Shown one piece after another: positions 1-6,197 of a DNA stretch of 6,847 nt. The notes below the pieces were generated by a model. That model was not told the DNA's origin, did not search any database, and saw nothing but the letters and a program-made list of their open reading frames with translations. The translations under genes and the position numbers were made by a program. Positions within the stretch are counted from its first letter, which is position 1; every line of letters begins with the position of its first letter. The DNA is taken from positions 1-6,847 of the forward strand of contig CAMBRJ010000165.1 of the NCBI GenBank assembly GCA_945870175.1, written 5' to 3'. Source of the stretch: Gemmatimonas phototrophica. Lineage in GTDB: Bacteria > Gemmatimonadota > Gemmatimonadetes > Gemmatimonadales > Gemmatimonadaceae.

Positions 1-591
1 GAACGTGGCGTCGAGACGCTTGGCAAAGCCACGCGCCATCTTCGCCGATCCGACGTCGGGGGCCACGACGCACAGGTCCTTGAGCCCCTTCTTGCGGAAA
101 TAATTCGTGAACACCGGCGCGGCATACAGGTGATCGACGGGCACGTCGAAGAACCCTTGCAGCTGGTGCGCGTGAAAATCGAGGCCCAGCACGCGGTCGG
201 CGCCGGCGGTCTCGATGAGGTTGGCCATGAGCTTGGCGCCGATCGCCACGCGCGGTTGATCCTTGCGGTCCTGCCGGGCGTATCCCGTGTAGGGGAGCAC
301 GGCGGTCACGCGGGAGGCCGAGGCACGGCGCGCCGCGTCGATGAGCAGCAGCAGCTCGAGCACATTTTCGCCCGGCGGATTCGTGGGTTGGACCACGTAC
401 ACGTCCGCCCCACGGATGTTCTCGTCGATGCGCACGAACACCTCTCCGTCGGCGAAACGCGTACAGGTCACTTTACACAGCTCGGTGCCGAGCGTCTTCG
501 CGATCTCTTCCGCCAGCGGCTCATTCGCCGTGCCGGAGAGGATCTTGAAGCCGCGTGGCAACGGGGACGGTGCGTCCAAAGACGGAGTCAT
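1..591 (-). CDS. prs: Ribose-phosphate pyrophosphokinase (PRPP synthetase), C-terminus cut off by window edge
   Basis: Makes phosphoribosyl pyrophosphate from ribose 5-phosphate and ATP in the cytoplasm, the precursor for purines, pyrimidines, NAD, histidine and tryptophan. The visible 197 residues of a protein normally about 315 long carry the family hallmarks: FADGEVFVRI (46-55), the Rossmann-like segment ending in PYTGYARQDRK (100-110, with the ATP-contacting Arg-Gln pair), DFHAHQLQGFFDVPVD (138-153, with the metal/ATP His140) and APDVGSAKMARGFAKR (177-192). The PRPP-binding loop and C-terminal domain lie beyond the left edge. The start is the ATG at 591-589. It gives about 14 extra residues before the usual KILSGTAN beginning, and no better in-frame start is visible. 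The bases just upstream read CCTCC on the coding strand, the reverse of a Shine-Dalgarno. It lies 180 bp downstream of tRNA-Gln on the same strand. From memory, tRNA-Gln next to prs recurs in several bacterial groups, which supports the call. Identification is secure. Confidence 0.96.
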   Translation of the reverse strand, partial: MTPSLDAPSPLPRGFKILSGTANEPLAEEIAKTLGTELCKVTCTRFADGEVFVRIDENIRGADVYVVQPTNPPGENVLELLLLIDAARRASASRVTAVLPYTGYARQDRKDQPRVAIGAKLMANLIETAGADRVLGLDFHAHQLQGFFDVPVDHLYAAPVFTNYFRKKGLKDLCVVAPDVGSAKMARGFAKRLDATF

Positions 592-771
592 CCGGAGGTC
601 TCGACCTGTGTGAAGGGTGTTGGTACGGAACCAGTACAAATGGGGCGGAGTGTCGCCGGTACCTCTTATTGAGGCGCGGCGGCTCCGTCCCTGATCGACT
701 TTGAGGCCAGCCCTTCAAGCTAGCCGAACCAACGGCTGCTTCAAGTCCTGCACGACGCGAACTGGGTACAA
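592..771 (-). other. tRNA-Gln to prs intergenic/leader region, no gene seen
   Basis: This 180 bp stretch separates the tRNA-Gln 3' end from the prs ATG and presumably contains either the prs promoter or the tRNA-prs linking transcript. On the minus strand I see no well-placed -35/-10 pair. The AT-rich candidate CAATAA near 666-671 has no good -35 box 16-18 bp upstream. It holds a 5 bp hairpin (722-737) flanked by two direct copies of CTTCAAG (713-719 and 739-745, plus-strand reading). No small ORF with a convincing start is visible. Whether prs is read through from the tRNA promoter cannot be decided from sequence. Confidence 0.5.
713..745. repeat. Small hairpin flanked by 7 bp direct repeats
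   Basis: Plus-strand AGCCG (722-726) and CGGCT (733-737) can pair across a 6-base loop. The stem is bracketed by two identical CTTCAAG heptamers (713-719, 739-745). It lies about 35 bases downstream of the tRNA-Gln 3' end in the transcription direction. That position would suit a processing or termination structure, but the stem is short and no U-run follows it on the minus strand, so a rho-independent terminator is not supported. The pattern is visible in the sequence; a function is speculative. Confidence 0.3.
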
Positions 772-843
772 TAGGCCCACTCGGAATCGAACCGAGATCA
801 CCGGCTTCAAAGGCCGGGGTAATAACCGTTATACGATAGGCCA
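772..843 (-). tRNA. tRNA-Gln, anticodon UUG
   Basis: Read on the minus strand, a full cloverleaf can be folded. The acceptor strands are TGGCCTA (843-837) and TGGGCCT (779-773). The D-arm has stem GTA/TAC around a loop with the conserved GG. The anticodon arm is CCGGC-CTTTGAA-GCCGG, placing TTG at positions 34-36 (reads CAA, and CAG by wobble). A 4-base variable loop follows, then the T-arm CTCGG-TTCGATT-CCGAG. Length is 72 with A73 as discriminator, and CCA is not encoded, so it must be added after transcription. U at position 1 is typical of bacterial tRNA-Gln. The acceptor has a U6-G67 wobble and U1 faces U72 rather than A72 (see findings). It begins 30 bp after the acyltransferase stop and precedes prs. 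Confidence 0.93.
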
Positions 844-870
844 CCTGCGGTGACATCTGCTCACGCTCAT

Positions 871-899
871 ATGCTATCCCGCGACCGGACTGTGGACAA
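871..899 (-). promoter_or_regulatory. Putative sigma70-type promoter for tRNA-Gln
   Basis: On the minus strand TTGTCC (899-894) and TAGCAT (876-871) are separated by exactly 17 bases. They match 4 of 6 positions of the TTGACA and TATAAT consensus boxes respectively. Transcription would begin near 864, leaving a leader of about 20 nt before the mature tRNA 5' end at 843, which RNase P would remove. The -10 box contains the TAG stop codon of the acyltransferase gene (876-874), so the promoter lies in the last codons of that gene. Spacing and position are persuasive, but short-motif matches occur by chance. Confidence 0.42.
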
Positions 900-2361
900 G
901 CGCGTCTCGCTCCCAGTCGTGCAACGGCAGGGCATCTCGGGCCCGCATCCCCTCGGCGAAGGGTCCCAGCAAGTGAACGATGCTGTTCGCGTAATAGGTG
1001 ATGAGCGGGCGTCCGGTGGGCAGTATCAGGAACCCGTCGCCGGCCCGGGCGATCACGCGCCGCATCCGAAGCATCCGGTAGGCCCGGTCGAAGGTCTCCG
1101 CGATGTCCCGGTCGGCCTGCAGGACCCGAGCATTGAACTCCGCGAGGACCTCCCGCATGGCCTGCATCCGCTCCAGCAGGGCCGCCCGCGTCACGTAGTC
1201 GGCGTCGAAGCTCGCCAGCGCGGCACAGGCCAGCGGAACCGGCGTGACGGGAATGATGGCGCCGATGCGGTTCAGCACGTCATCACAAAAGTGCTGCACG
1301 AGCGGCAGGCGCTCGGTCCGCGGCGCCTCGAAGAGCGACACCCCCTGCGCCTCGAGCCCGGAGAGCCAGGCGTCGACCGACACGGGCGTTCCGATCGTGA
1401 CCGCCGCCCGCCCGTACCGGCGCCAGCGGCGCGTCACGAGGCGGCCAACGTTCCAGAGCAGGAACCGTCCCACCTCGACCGCCTGGGCGACACGATCACG
1501 CGAGGGTACCTGCCGTTTGGTCTCAAGCTCTCGCAGCAGTGTGCGATCTTCGAGCACGCGATCGTAGTTGATGCCGACCGGCACCACGTACATCCGCGCC
1601 CGCACGTCCGGATCGCGCGCCACACCCAGCGCGTAGTCGAGCAGTCCGATCTTGGCGGGACGCAGCGCGCCGTCGCGCGTCAGGCCGCCTTCGGGAAAGA
1701 TCCCCTGCGTGACGCTGTTGCGCGTGATGAGCTGCACGTATGCCTGCAGCACCGCGTGGTACAACGGCTCGCGATAGCGGCGACGGATGAAATACGACCC
1801 GAAACTCTTGAAGAGCACTTCTAACGGAAACGCGCGCGCCCACTCGCCGACGGCATACGAAATCGAGACCGCCCCCATCATCACATACGCCACCAGCACG
1901 TAATCGGCGTTGGAGCGATGGTTCATGAGGTAAATCACGACCGAGTTGCGCGGCACGCCGCGGAACGGGTCGGGGCGTTCGTACTCCACCGACACCTTGT
2001 AAAACAGACCGAGCGCGGCGCGACTGACCCAGTAGCCGAGGCGGTAGTACGCGAGAATGTTGAAGAACGGCACGATTTCATCGAGGTAGCGCCGTACGCG
2101 CCGCCACGACTCCGCATCGCTCTCGTCCGACTCGGCGACATGCCTGCGAACGGCGTCGGCGATTGCCTCGTCAGCCAGCAACGCGTCGATCACGTACGCC
2201 TTGCGCGTGAGTTTGTAGCGGTCGATCCGCACCCGTGCGCGCATCAGGGTGCGCCGACCGGCGCGCCGCGCGTAGCTGTGCAGCACACGGCGCGTCGCCC
2301 AGAGCGCGCCGGCCAGCACCACGAGGGTGACGAGCGTCGCTAAGACGCGGGCCACAACCAC
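874..2361 (-). CDS. PlsB-type glycerol-3-phosphate/lysophosphatidate acyltransferase family protein
   Basis: Predicted membrane-associated acyltransferase that esterifies glycerol 3-phosphate or a related acceptor with a fatty acyl group at an early step of phospholipid synthesis. All four family motifs are present, numbered from the GTG at 2361: HRSNAD (HX4D with catalytic His148 and Asp153), GSYFIRRR (about 188-195), FPEGG (222-226) and VVPVGINYDR (259-268). A hydrophobic N-terminal segment (about residues 3-23) suggests one membrane anchor, and a C-terminal YYANSIVHLL recalls the PlsB C-terminal region. At about 495 residues it is much shorter than the roughly 800-residue E. coli PlsB, so the true substrate could be a different glycerolipid. 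The reading frame is open up to a GTG at 2439, but that start would overlap the kinase gene by 100 bp. GTG at 2361 or 2355 keeps the overlap to about 20 bp. No start in this region is ATG and none has a clear ribosome-binding site. It ends 30 bp before tRNA-Gln. Confidence 0.86.
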   Translation of the reverse strand: MVVARVLATLVTLVVLAGALWATRRVLHSYARRAGRRTLMRARVRIDRYKLTRKAYVIDALLADEAIADAVRRHVAESDESDAESWRRVRRYLDEIVPFFNILAYYRLGYWVSRAALGLFYKVSVEYERPDPFRGVPRNSVVIYLMNHRSNADYVLVAYVMMGAVSISYAVGEWARAFPLEVLFKSFGSYFIRRRYREPLYHAVLQAYVQLITRNSVTQGIFPEGGLTRDGALRPAKIGLLDYALGVARDPDVRARMYVVPVGINYDRVLEDRTLLRELETKRQVPSRDRVAQAVEVGRFLLWNVGRLVTRRWRRYGRAAVTIGTPVSVDAWLSGLEAQGVSLFEAPRTERLPLVQHFCDDVLNRIGAIIPVTPVPLACAALASFDADYVTRAALLERMQAMREVLAEFNARVLQADRDIAETFDRAYRMLRMRRVIARAGDGFLILPTGRPLITYYANSIVHLLGPFAEGMRARDALPLHDWERDALVHSPVAG

Positions 2362-3236
2362 GCCGCGCCACGCACGCCGCTCGAATCTCCATGCCGATGG
2401 CGCACGATCGGCGTGCGGACGTCGGTGGAAAACACCCACGCCGGCAGCTGCGTGGTGATATCCTCGGCGATTCGCGGGACGTTCGATAATCCGCCGCCAA
2501 GTACGATGACATCGGGGTCGAGCAGATTGATCACGGTGGCGAGACTGCGCGCGGCCCGGTCGATCAACCGCGCCCGCGTGGCCAGCGCCGCGACGTCTCC
2601 CGCTTCCGCCGCCGCGATGATATCAGGCGTCGCGACTGACTGCCCGGTGACGCGGGCATGATCGGCCGCTACGGCCGGCCCCGAAATCCAGCTCTCGATG
2701 CAGCCATGTTGGCCGCAGTAGCACAGGGGGCCAGGCAACTCGTCGTAGCGCGGCCATGGCAGGGGATTATGCCCCCACTCGCCGGCAATGAGATTGCGCC
2801 CCACGAGGCCGCGTCCGCGCACCACGATGCCGCCGCCCACGCCGGTCCCCATGATGACCCCGAACACCACCTCGGCACCGGCCGCGGCGCCATCACTCGC
2901 CTCGGAGAGGGCGAAGCAGTTCGCATCATTGTCGAGCCGCACGTCGCGCCCAAGTTGCGCGGCGAGGTCGGCACCGAGGGGCTGACCGATCAGCCACACG
3001 GAGTTGGCGTTCTTGACGAGGCCAGTATCCGGTATCACGGCGCCGGGAATGCCGACGCCGACCGTTCCGCGCTGTCGGGTCACGGCCTCCAGGCGGCTTA
3101 CCAGCGAGACGATGGCCGCGATGGTCTCCGCATAGGCCCGCGGCGTCGGCACGCGCTGGCGCGCGAGTTCCTCCCCCGCGTGGTCAAGCGCGATGCCTTC
3201 GATCTTGGTCCCGCCGAGGTCGATCCCGATCTGCAT
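2340..3236 (-). CDS. mak: ROK-family sugar kinase, manno(fructo)kinase-like
   Basis: Cytoplasmic ATP-dependent hexose kinase of the ROK family, most like E. coli Mak, which phosphorylates fructose and mannose at the 6 position. The 298 residues match the usual ~300. Visible elements are the N-terminal phosphate-binding loop GIDLGGTK (4-11), sugar-binding/catalytic LDNDAN (101-106, catalytic base Asp104), ATP-binding GTGVGGG (130-136), the ROK zinc site formed by His156 in GEWGHNPLP with Cys172, Cys174 and Cys179 of CYCGQHGC, Glu181 after it, DPDVIVLGGGLSN (240-252), and a C-terminus HGDSSGVRGAAWLWP that, from memory, is essentially that of E. coli Mak. N-acetylglucosamine kinase or another ROK specificity is the main alternative. 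The ATG at 3236 is certain from the MQIGIDLGGT start. It follows the serine hydrolase stop by 21 bp and overlaps the acyltransferase start, suggesting co-transcription. No Shine-Dalgarno is visible. Confidence 0.9.
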   Translation of the reverse strand: MQIGIDLGGTKIEGIALDHAGEELARQRVPTPRAYAETIAAIVSLVSRLEAVTRQRGTVGVGIPGAVIPDTGLVKNANSVWLIGQPLGADLAAQLGRDVRLDNDANCFALSEASDGAAAGAEVVFGVIMGTGVGGGIVVRGRGLVGRNLIAGEWGHNPLPWPRYDELPGPLCYCGQHGCIESWISGPAVAADHARVTGQSVATPDIIAAAEAGDVAALATRARLIDRAARSLATVINLLDPDVIVLGGGLSNVPRIAEDITTQLPAWVFSTDVRTPIVRHRHGDSSGVRGAAWLWPAS

Positions 3237-3257
3237 GGTAGCGAGGGCGACGTGCCG

Positions 3258-4556
3258 TTACCGCATCGCGCGCGCGTCGACGAGCGCACTGTACAGCATG
3301 GTCTGGAATCGGCCGACCACGTCGGTGCCACTCGGCAGCTGATTGATCATGAACACGATGACAAGTCCCTCGGCGGGATCAACCTTGTAGTTCGATCCGT
3401 AGGCGCCGCCCCAGCCGAAGGTGCGGACCGATGACGAGCCGGTGGCGCCATAGCGCTCGGTGGTTTCGAAGCCGAGTCCGAAGCCGAGGGTGGTGCCGTG
3501 CAGCGTGCCCACCTGATTGGTGGTCATCAGGGCCACGGTGTGCGGGGCGAGGTACTGCTGGCCGTTCCACCGGCCGCCGTGGGCGATCATCTGCAGGAAG
3601 CGCGCGTAGTCACGGGCCGTCGACACGAGTCCCGCTCCACCGGCAAAGCTGACGCGTGGCCCGTCGACATAGTGTCCTTGGCCGCGGGCACCGTCGGGCG
3701 CGCGGCGTACACGGCCTGAGTCGTTGGCGTACACGGTGACGAGACGAGCACGCTGGGCGACTGGCAGGAAAAAGTGCGTGTCTCGCATGCCGAGCGGCTG
3801 CGTGATGCGCGTGCGTAAAAACGTGTCGAGTGGCATGCCCGACGCGCGCTCTACGATGCATCCGAGGATGTCGGTGTTGTAGCCATACACCCACGCCTCG
3901 CCCGGCTGCGCGACGAAGGGCAGCGTGCCGAGTTTGTCCATGGTAGCGCACACCGGCTCCGTCTTGTCGGCCGTGTACCAGCCGAAGCCGGCGGCGGGTC
4001 CGAGCCCCATCGGTTCGTACCGGGCACGCACCGACGCGTCCATGCCGTAGGAAATACCGGCGGTGTGCGTGAGCAGATCGCGAATCGTGATCGCACGCCG
4101 AGCGGGGACGATGGCAACGCCCGTGTCGGTTCTCGTGAGGACCGTGGTGCGTGCGAACGAGGGCAGGAATCGGCTGACCGGCGTGGCCAGCGTGAGCCGC
4201 CCTTCTTCGAGCAGCATGAGCACGGCGGTGCTGGTGAGCGCCTTGGTCTGTGAGGCGATGCGGAATACCGCATCGGGTGTCATGCGTCGCTGCGCTTCGC
4301 GATCGCTCCAGCCGACCGCTCGTTCGTACACCACCTGATCGTCGCGCAACACGAGGGCGACCGCGCCGGCGATTTCATCCCGCGCGACGGCGGCGTCGAG
4401 CATGGAGTCGATACGCGCCAGCCGATCGACGGCGAATCCGTGGCGGAGCGGCTTCGCGGCGCGCGGAGCACGCTGCGCACTGAGCGGCGTAGTGGCCAGG
4501 ACAACCGCTGCGAGGGCGAGGGCACAGCGCCGCAACGGATGAGACGCACGGGACAT
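3258..4556 (-). CDS. Secreted serine hydrolase, class C beta-lactamase/EstB-like family
   Basis: Exported serine hydrolase of the beta-lactamase/penicillin-binding-protein fold. Members act as esterases, peptidases or D-Ala-directed hydrolases, and the substrate cannot be told here. A classical signal peptide (RR at 9-10, hydrophobic stretch 11-22, likely cut after the LSAQ around 25-28) targets it out of the cytoplasm; there is no lipobox. The mature part has the nucleophile motif SQTK (Ser102, Lys105), the HTAGISYG region (164-171) common in EstB-like esterases, the second motif YGYNTDILG (224-232, Tyr224) in place of a standard Tyr-x-Asn, and FGWGGAYGS (380-388) in place of the KTG box. 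The 432-residue length is typical. The ATG at 4556 is the best start because an in-frame TAG lies five codons upstream. It heads the minus-strand cluster with the kinase 21 bp downstream, and is divergent from the GHL10 lipoprotein. True beta-lactamase activity is unlikely to be inferable from these motifs. Confidence 0.9.
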   Translation of the reverse strand: MSRASHPLRRCALALAAVVLATTPLSAQRAPRAAKPLRHGFAVDRLARIDSMLDAAVARDEIAGAVALVLRDDQVVYERAVGWSDREAQRRMTPDAVFRIASQTKALTSTAVLMLLEEGRLTLATPVSRFLPSFARTTVLTRTDTGVAIVPARRAITIRDLLTHTAGISYGMDASVRARYEPMGLGPAAGFGWYTADKTEPVCATMDKLGTLPFVAQPGEAWVYGYNTDILGCIVERASGMPLDTFLRTRITQPLGMRDTHFFLPVAQRARLVTVYANDSGRVRRAPDGARGQGHYVDGPRVSFAGGAGLVSTARDYARFLQMIAHGGRWNGQQYLAPHTVALMTTNQVGTLHGTTLGFGLGFETTERYGATGSSSVRTFGWGGAYGSNYKVDPAEGLVIVFMINQLPSGTDVVGRFQTMLYSALVDARAMR

Positions 4557-4637
4557 GACGAGGCGTGTCTAGGGGACAGTCGATGAGCGCGATCCGCTGA
4601 TGCTACCGGATTGGTGGGGATTGCGCGAAGCTACGGC
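4557..4637. promoter_or_regulatory. Divergent intergenic region between two exported enzymes
   Basis: This 81 bp space must hold the promoters or 5' leaders of both flanking genes if they are transcribed from here. On the minus strand a TAGCAT (4604-4599) could be a -10 box for the hydrolase cluster, but the hexamer at the right distance upstream is a poor -35. On the plus strand no acceptable pair is seen. No operator-like palindrome stands out. The size alone implies that the two promoters overlap or lie back to back. Confidence 0.35.
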
Positions 4638-6179
4638 ATGCAATGGATCAAGGCTACTCCACGTGTGTTGACGGCGGCCATCGCCGCGGCGCTGCTCGGT
4701 GCGTGCTCGGCAGTGGAGTCCCCTACCGAGCCGGTCGCACCGCCTCCACCGCCCCCGGTTGCCTTCACCGTGCCGGCCGTGGCGCGCGAATTTCGGGGGA
4801 TGTGGATTGCCACCGTGGCGAACATCGACTGGCCGTCACGCAGCGGTCTCACCGTGGCGCAGCAGCAGACCGAGTTCTCCCTGATCCTCGACGCGGCCGA
4901 GCAGGCCGGGCTGAACGCCATCGTGCTGCAGGTGCGCGCCGCTGGCGACGCCCTGTTCCCGTCCACGCTTGAGCCGTGGTCGCGTTCGCTGACGGGTACG
5001 CAGGGCGTCGACCCGGGGTACGATCCGCTGGCGTACGCCATCACGCAGGCTCGGCTGCGAGGCATCGAAGTGCACGCCTGGTTCAATCCGTTTCGCGCGG
5101 CGAATTTGAGTGACACGCTGCGGCTGGCGAGTACGCACTTCGCTGTGCGTCGCCCCGAGCTCACGCGAAAGTACTGTACGCAACTGTGGTTCGATCCCGG
5201 CGCAGCGGCAGTGCAGGATCAGGCAATTGCCGTGATCACCGATGTGCTGCGTCGGTACGACGTGGACGCGGTGCATCTCGACGACTTCTTCTATCCCTAT
5301 CCCGACTCGAGGTGCGCCGGACTCGATTTCCCCGACAGTGCCACCTACGCCGGCTACCAACGCGGCGGGGGCGTGCTGGGGCGAGCCGACTGGCGTCGCG
5401 ACAACGTAAATCGGTTCGTCGAGCGGTTGTACCGCGAGGCGCACCTGGTATCGCCGACGGCGCGCGTGGGCATCAGTCCATTCGGTATTTGGCGTCCGGG
5501 CAGTCCGGCGGGCATCGTGGGGCTCGATGCGTATGCGTCGATCTACGCCGACTCGCGCACGTGGCTCCAGCGCGGGTGGGTGGACTACTTCGCGCCGCAG
5601 CTGTACTGGTCGATCGCCTCGACCGGCCAAAGCTTCGGGGCGCTTCTCTCGTGGTGGGGACAGCAGAACACCATGCGACGGCATCTGTGGCCCGGCTTGG
5701 CGGCGTATCGTGTGAGCGACGGTAGCACGAGCGCCTACACGGCGGCCGAGATTCCAGCACAGGTGCAACTCACCCGCGGGCAGAACGCCGCGGCCGGTGG
5801 TTCAACCGGGTCGTTGCTCTACAACACCACGGTGGTGCTGAACGATCGTGGCGGACTGCGATCGCTGCTGTCCAGCGGCGTGTTCGCGGCGCGTGCGTTG
5901 CCGCCCGCCACCGATTGGCTCGATGCGACGGCCCCGCCGCCCCCGACGATTGGCGTGACGTCTCTCGGGGCGGTGCTCCGCGTGTCGATTACGCCCGTCA
6001 CGAGCGAGCCGCTGTCGTGGTATCTGATTCGCTGGCGCACCAACGGCACGTGGTCGCAGCGTTTGCAGCGGGCGGCGGCGCTGACCGCCGATGTACCGTC
6101 GGTTGGTACGGACGGTGTCGTGGTCAACGCGATCGACAAGGTCGGCAACGCGAGTACGGACGTGCTGTGGCGCCCGTAG
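4638..6179 (+). CDS. GHL10/DUF187 family glycosyl-hydrolase-like lipoprotein with C-terminal beta-sandwich-like domain
   Basis: Predicted surface or periplasmic lipoprotein of the glycosyl hydrolase-like 10 (YngK/YddW) family. The E. coli member YddW, renamed DigH, cleaves denuded peptidoglycan glycan strands, so a cell-wall glycan role is plausible. Numbering from the ATG at 4638, a lipoprotein signal ends in LLGAC with Cys23 as the lipidated residue. A tether with six prolines (35-40) follows. The TIM-barrel domain shows FRGMWIATV (52-60), IVLQVRAAGDALFP (95-108), VHAWFNPFR (145-153), HLDDFFYPY (213-221), GISPFGIWRPG (278-288) and DYFAPQLYW (316-324). A second proline run (433-436) leads into about 77 residues ending NAIDKVGNAS, like the fibronectin-III-like domains that close YngK-type proteins. 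The frame continues to TTG 4611 and GTG 4614, but the ATG gives a normal signal peptide. No strong Shine-Dalgarno precedes it. The stop lies 18 bp from the converging transporter gene. Confidence 0.9.
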   Translation: MQWIKATPRVLTAAIAAALLGACSAVESPTEPVAPPPPPPVAFTVPAVAREFRGMWIATVANIDWPSRSGLTVAQQQTEFSLILDAAEQAGLNAIVLQVRAAGDALFPSTLEPWSRSLTGTQGVDPGYDPLAYAITQARLRGIEVHAWFNPFRAANLSDTLRLASTHFAVRRPELTRKYCTQLWFDPGAAAVQDQAIAVITDVLRRYDVDAVHLDDFFYPYPDSRCAGLDFPDSATYAGYQRGGGVLGRADWRRDNVNRFVERLYREAHLVSPTARVGISPFGIWRPGSPAGIVGLDAYASIYADSRTWLQRGWVDYFAPQLYWSIASTGQSFGALLSWWGQQNTMRRHLWPGLAAYRVSDGSTSAYTAAEIPAQVQLTRGQNAAAGGSTGSLLYNTTVVLNDRGGLRSLLSSGVFAARALPPATDWLDATAPPPPTIGVTSLGAVLRVSITPVTSEPLSWYLIRWRTNGTWSQRLQRAAALTADVPSVGTDGVVVNAIDKVGNASTDVLWRP

Positions 6180-6197
6180 TCGCGGTGTGAACCCAGC

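Noticed and set aside
130..672. Plus-strand open frame of 180 codons opposite prs
   Set aside because: It is antisense to the secure prs gene, with a His/Arg-rich shadow composition.
722..737. Rho-independent terminator for tRNA-Gln
   Set aside because: The stem has only 5 bp and no U-run follows it on the transcribed strand.
521..856. Minus-strand open frame of 111 codons running through tRNA-Gln into prs
   Set aside because: It reads through the tRNA and then continues in the wrong frame of prs; neither part resembles a protein.
850..1824. Long plus-strand open frame (324 codons) opposite the acyltransferase
   Set aside because: It lies antisense to a gene with all four acyltransferase motifs, its translation is rich in Arg, His, Gln and Pro with no recognisable domain, and long antisense frames are expected at this GC content.
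2658..3434. Plus-strand open frame (258 codons) opposite the kinase and the end of the serine hydrolase
   Set aside because: It spans two well-supported minus-strand genes and their intergenic gap and has low-complexity composition: a GC-driven shadow.
4611..4637. Upstream TTG (4611) or GTG (4614) start for the GHL10 lipoprotein
   Set aside because: Either would add eight or nine residues ahead of an already well-formed lipoprotein signal peptide, and neither has a ribosome-binding site.
4836..5768. Minus-strand open frame (310 codons) opposite the GHL10 gene
   Set aside because: It is antisense to a clearly recognised family domain and shows no motif or start signal of its own.
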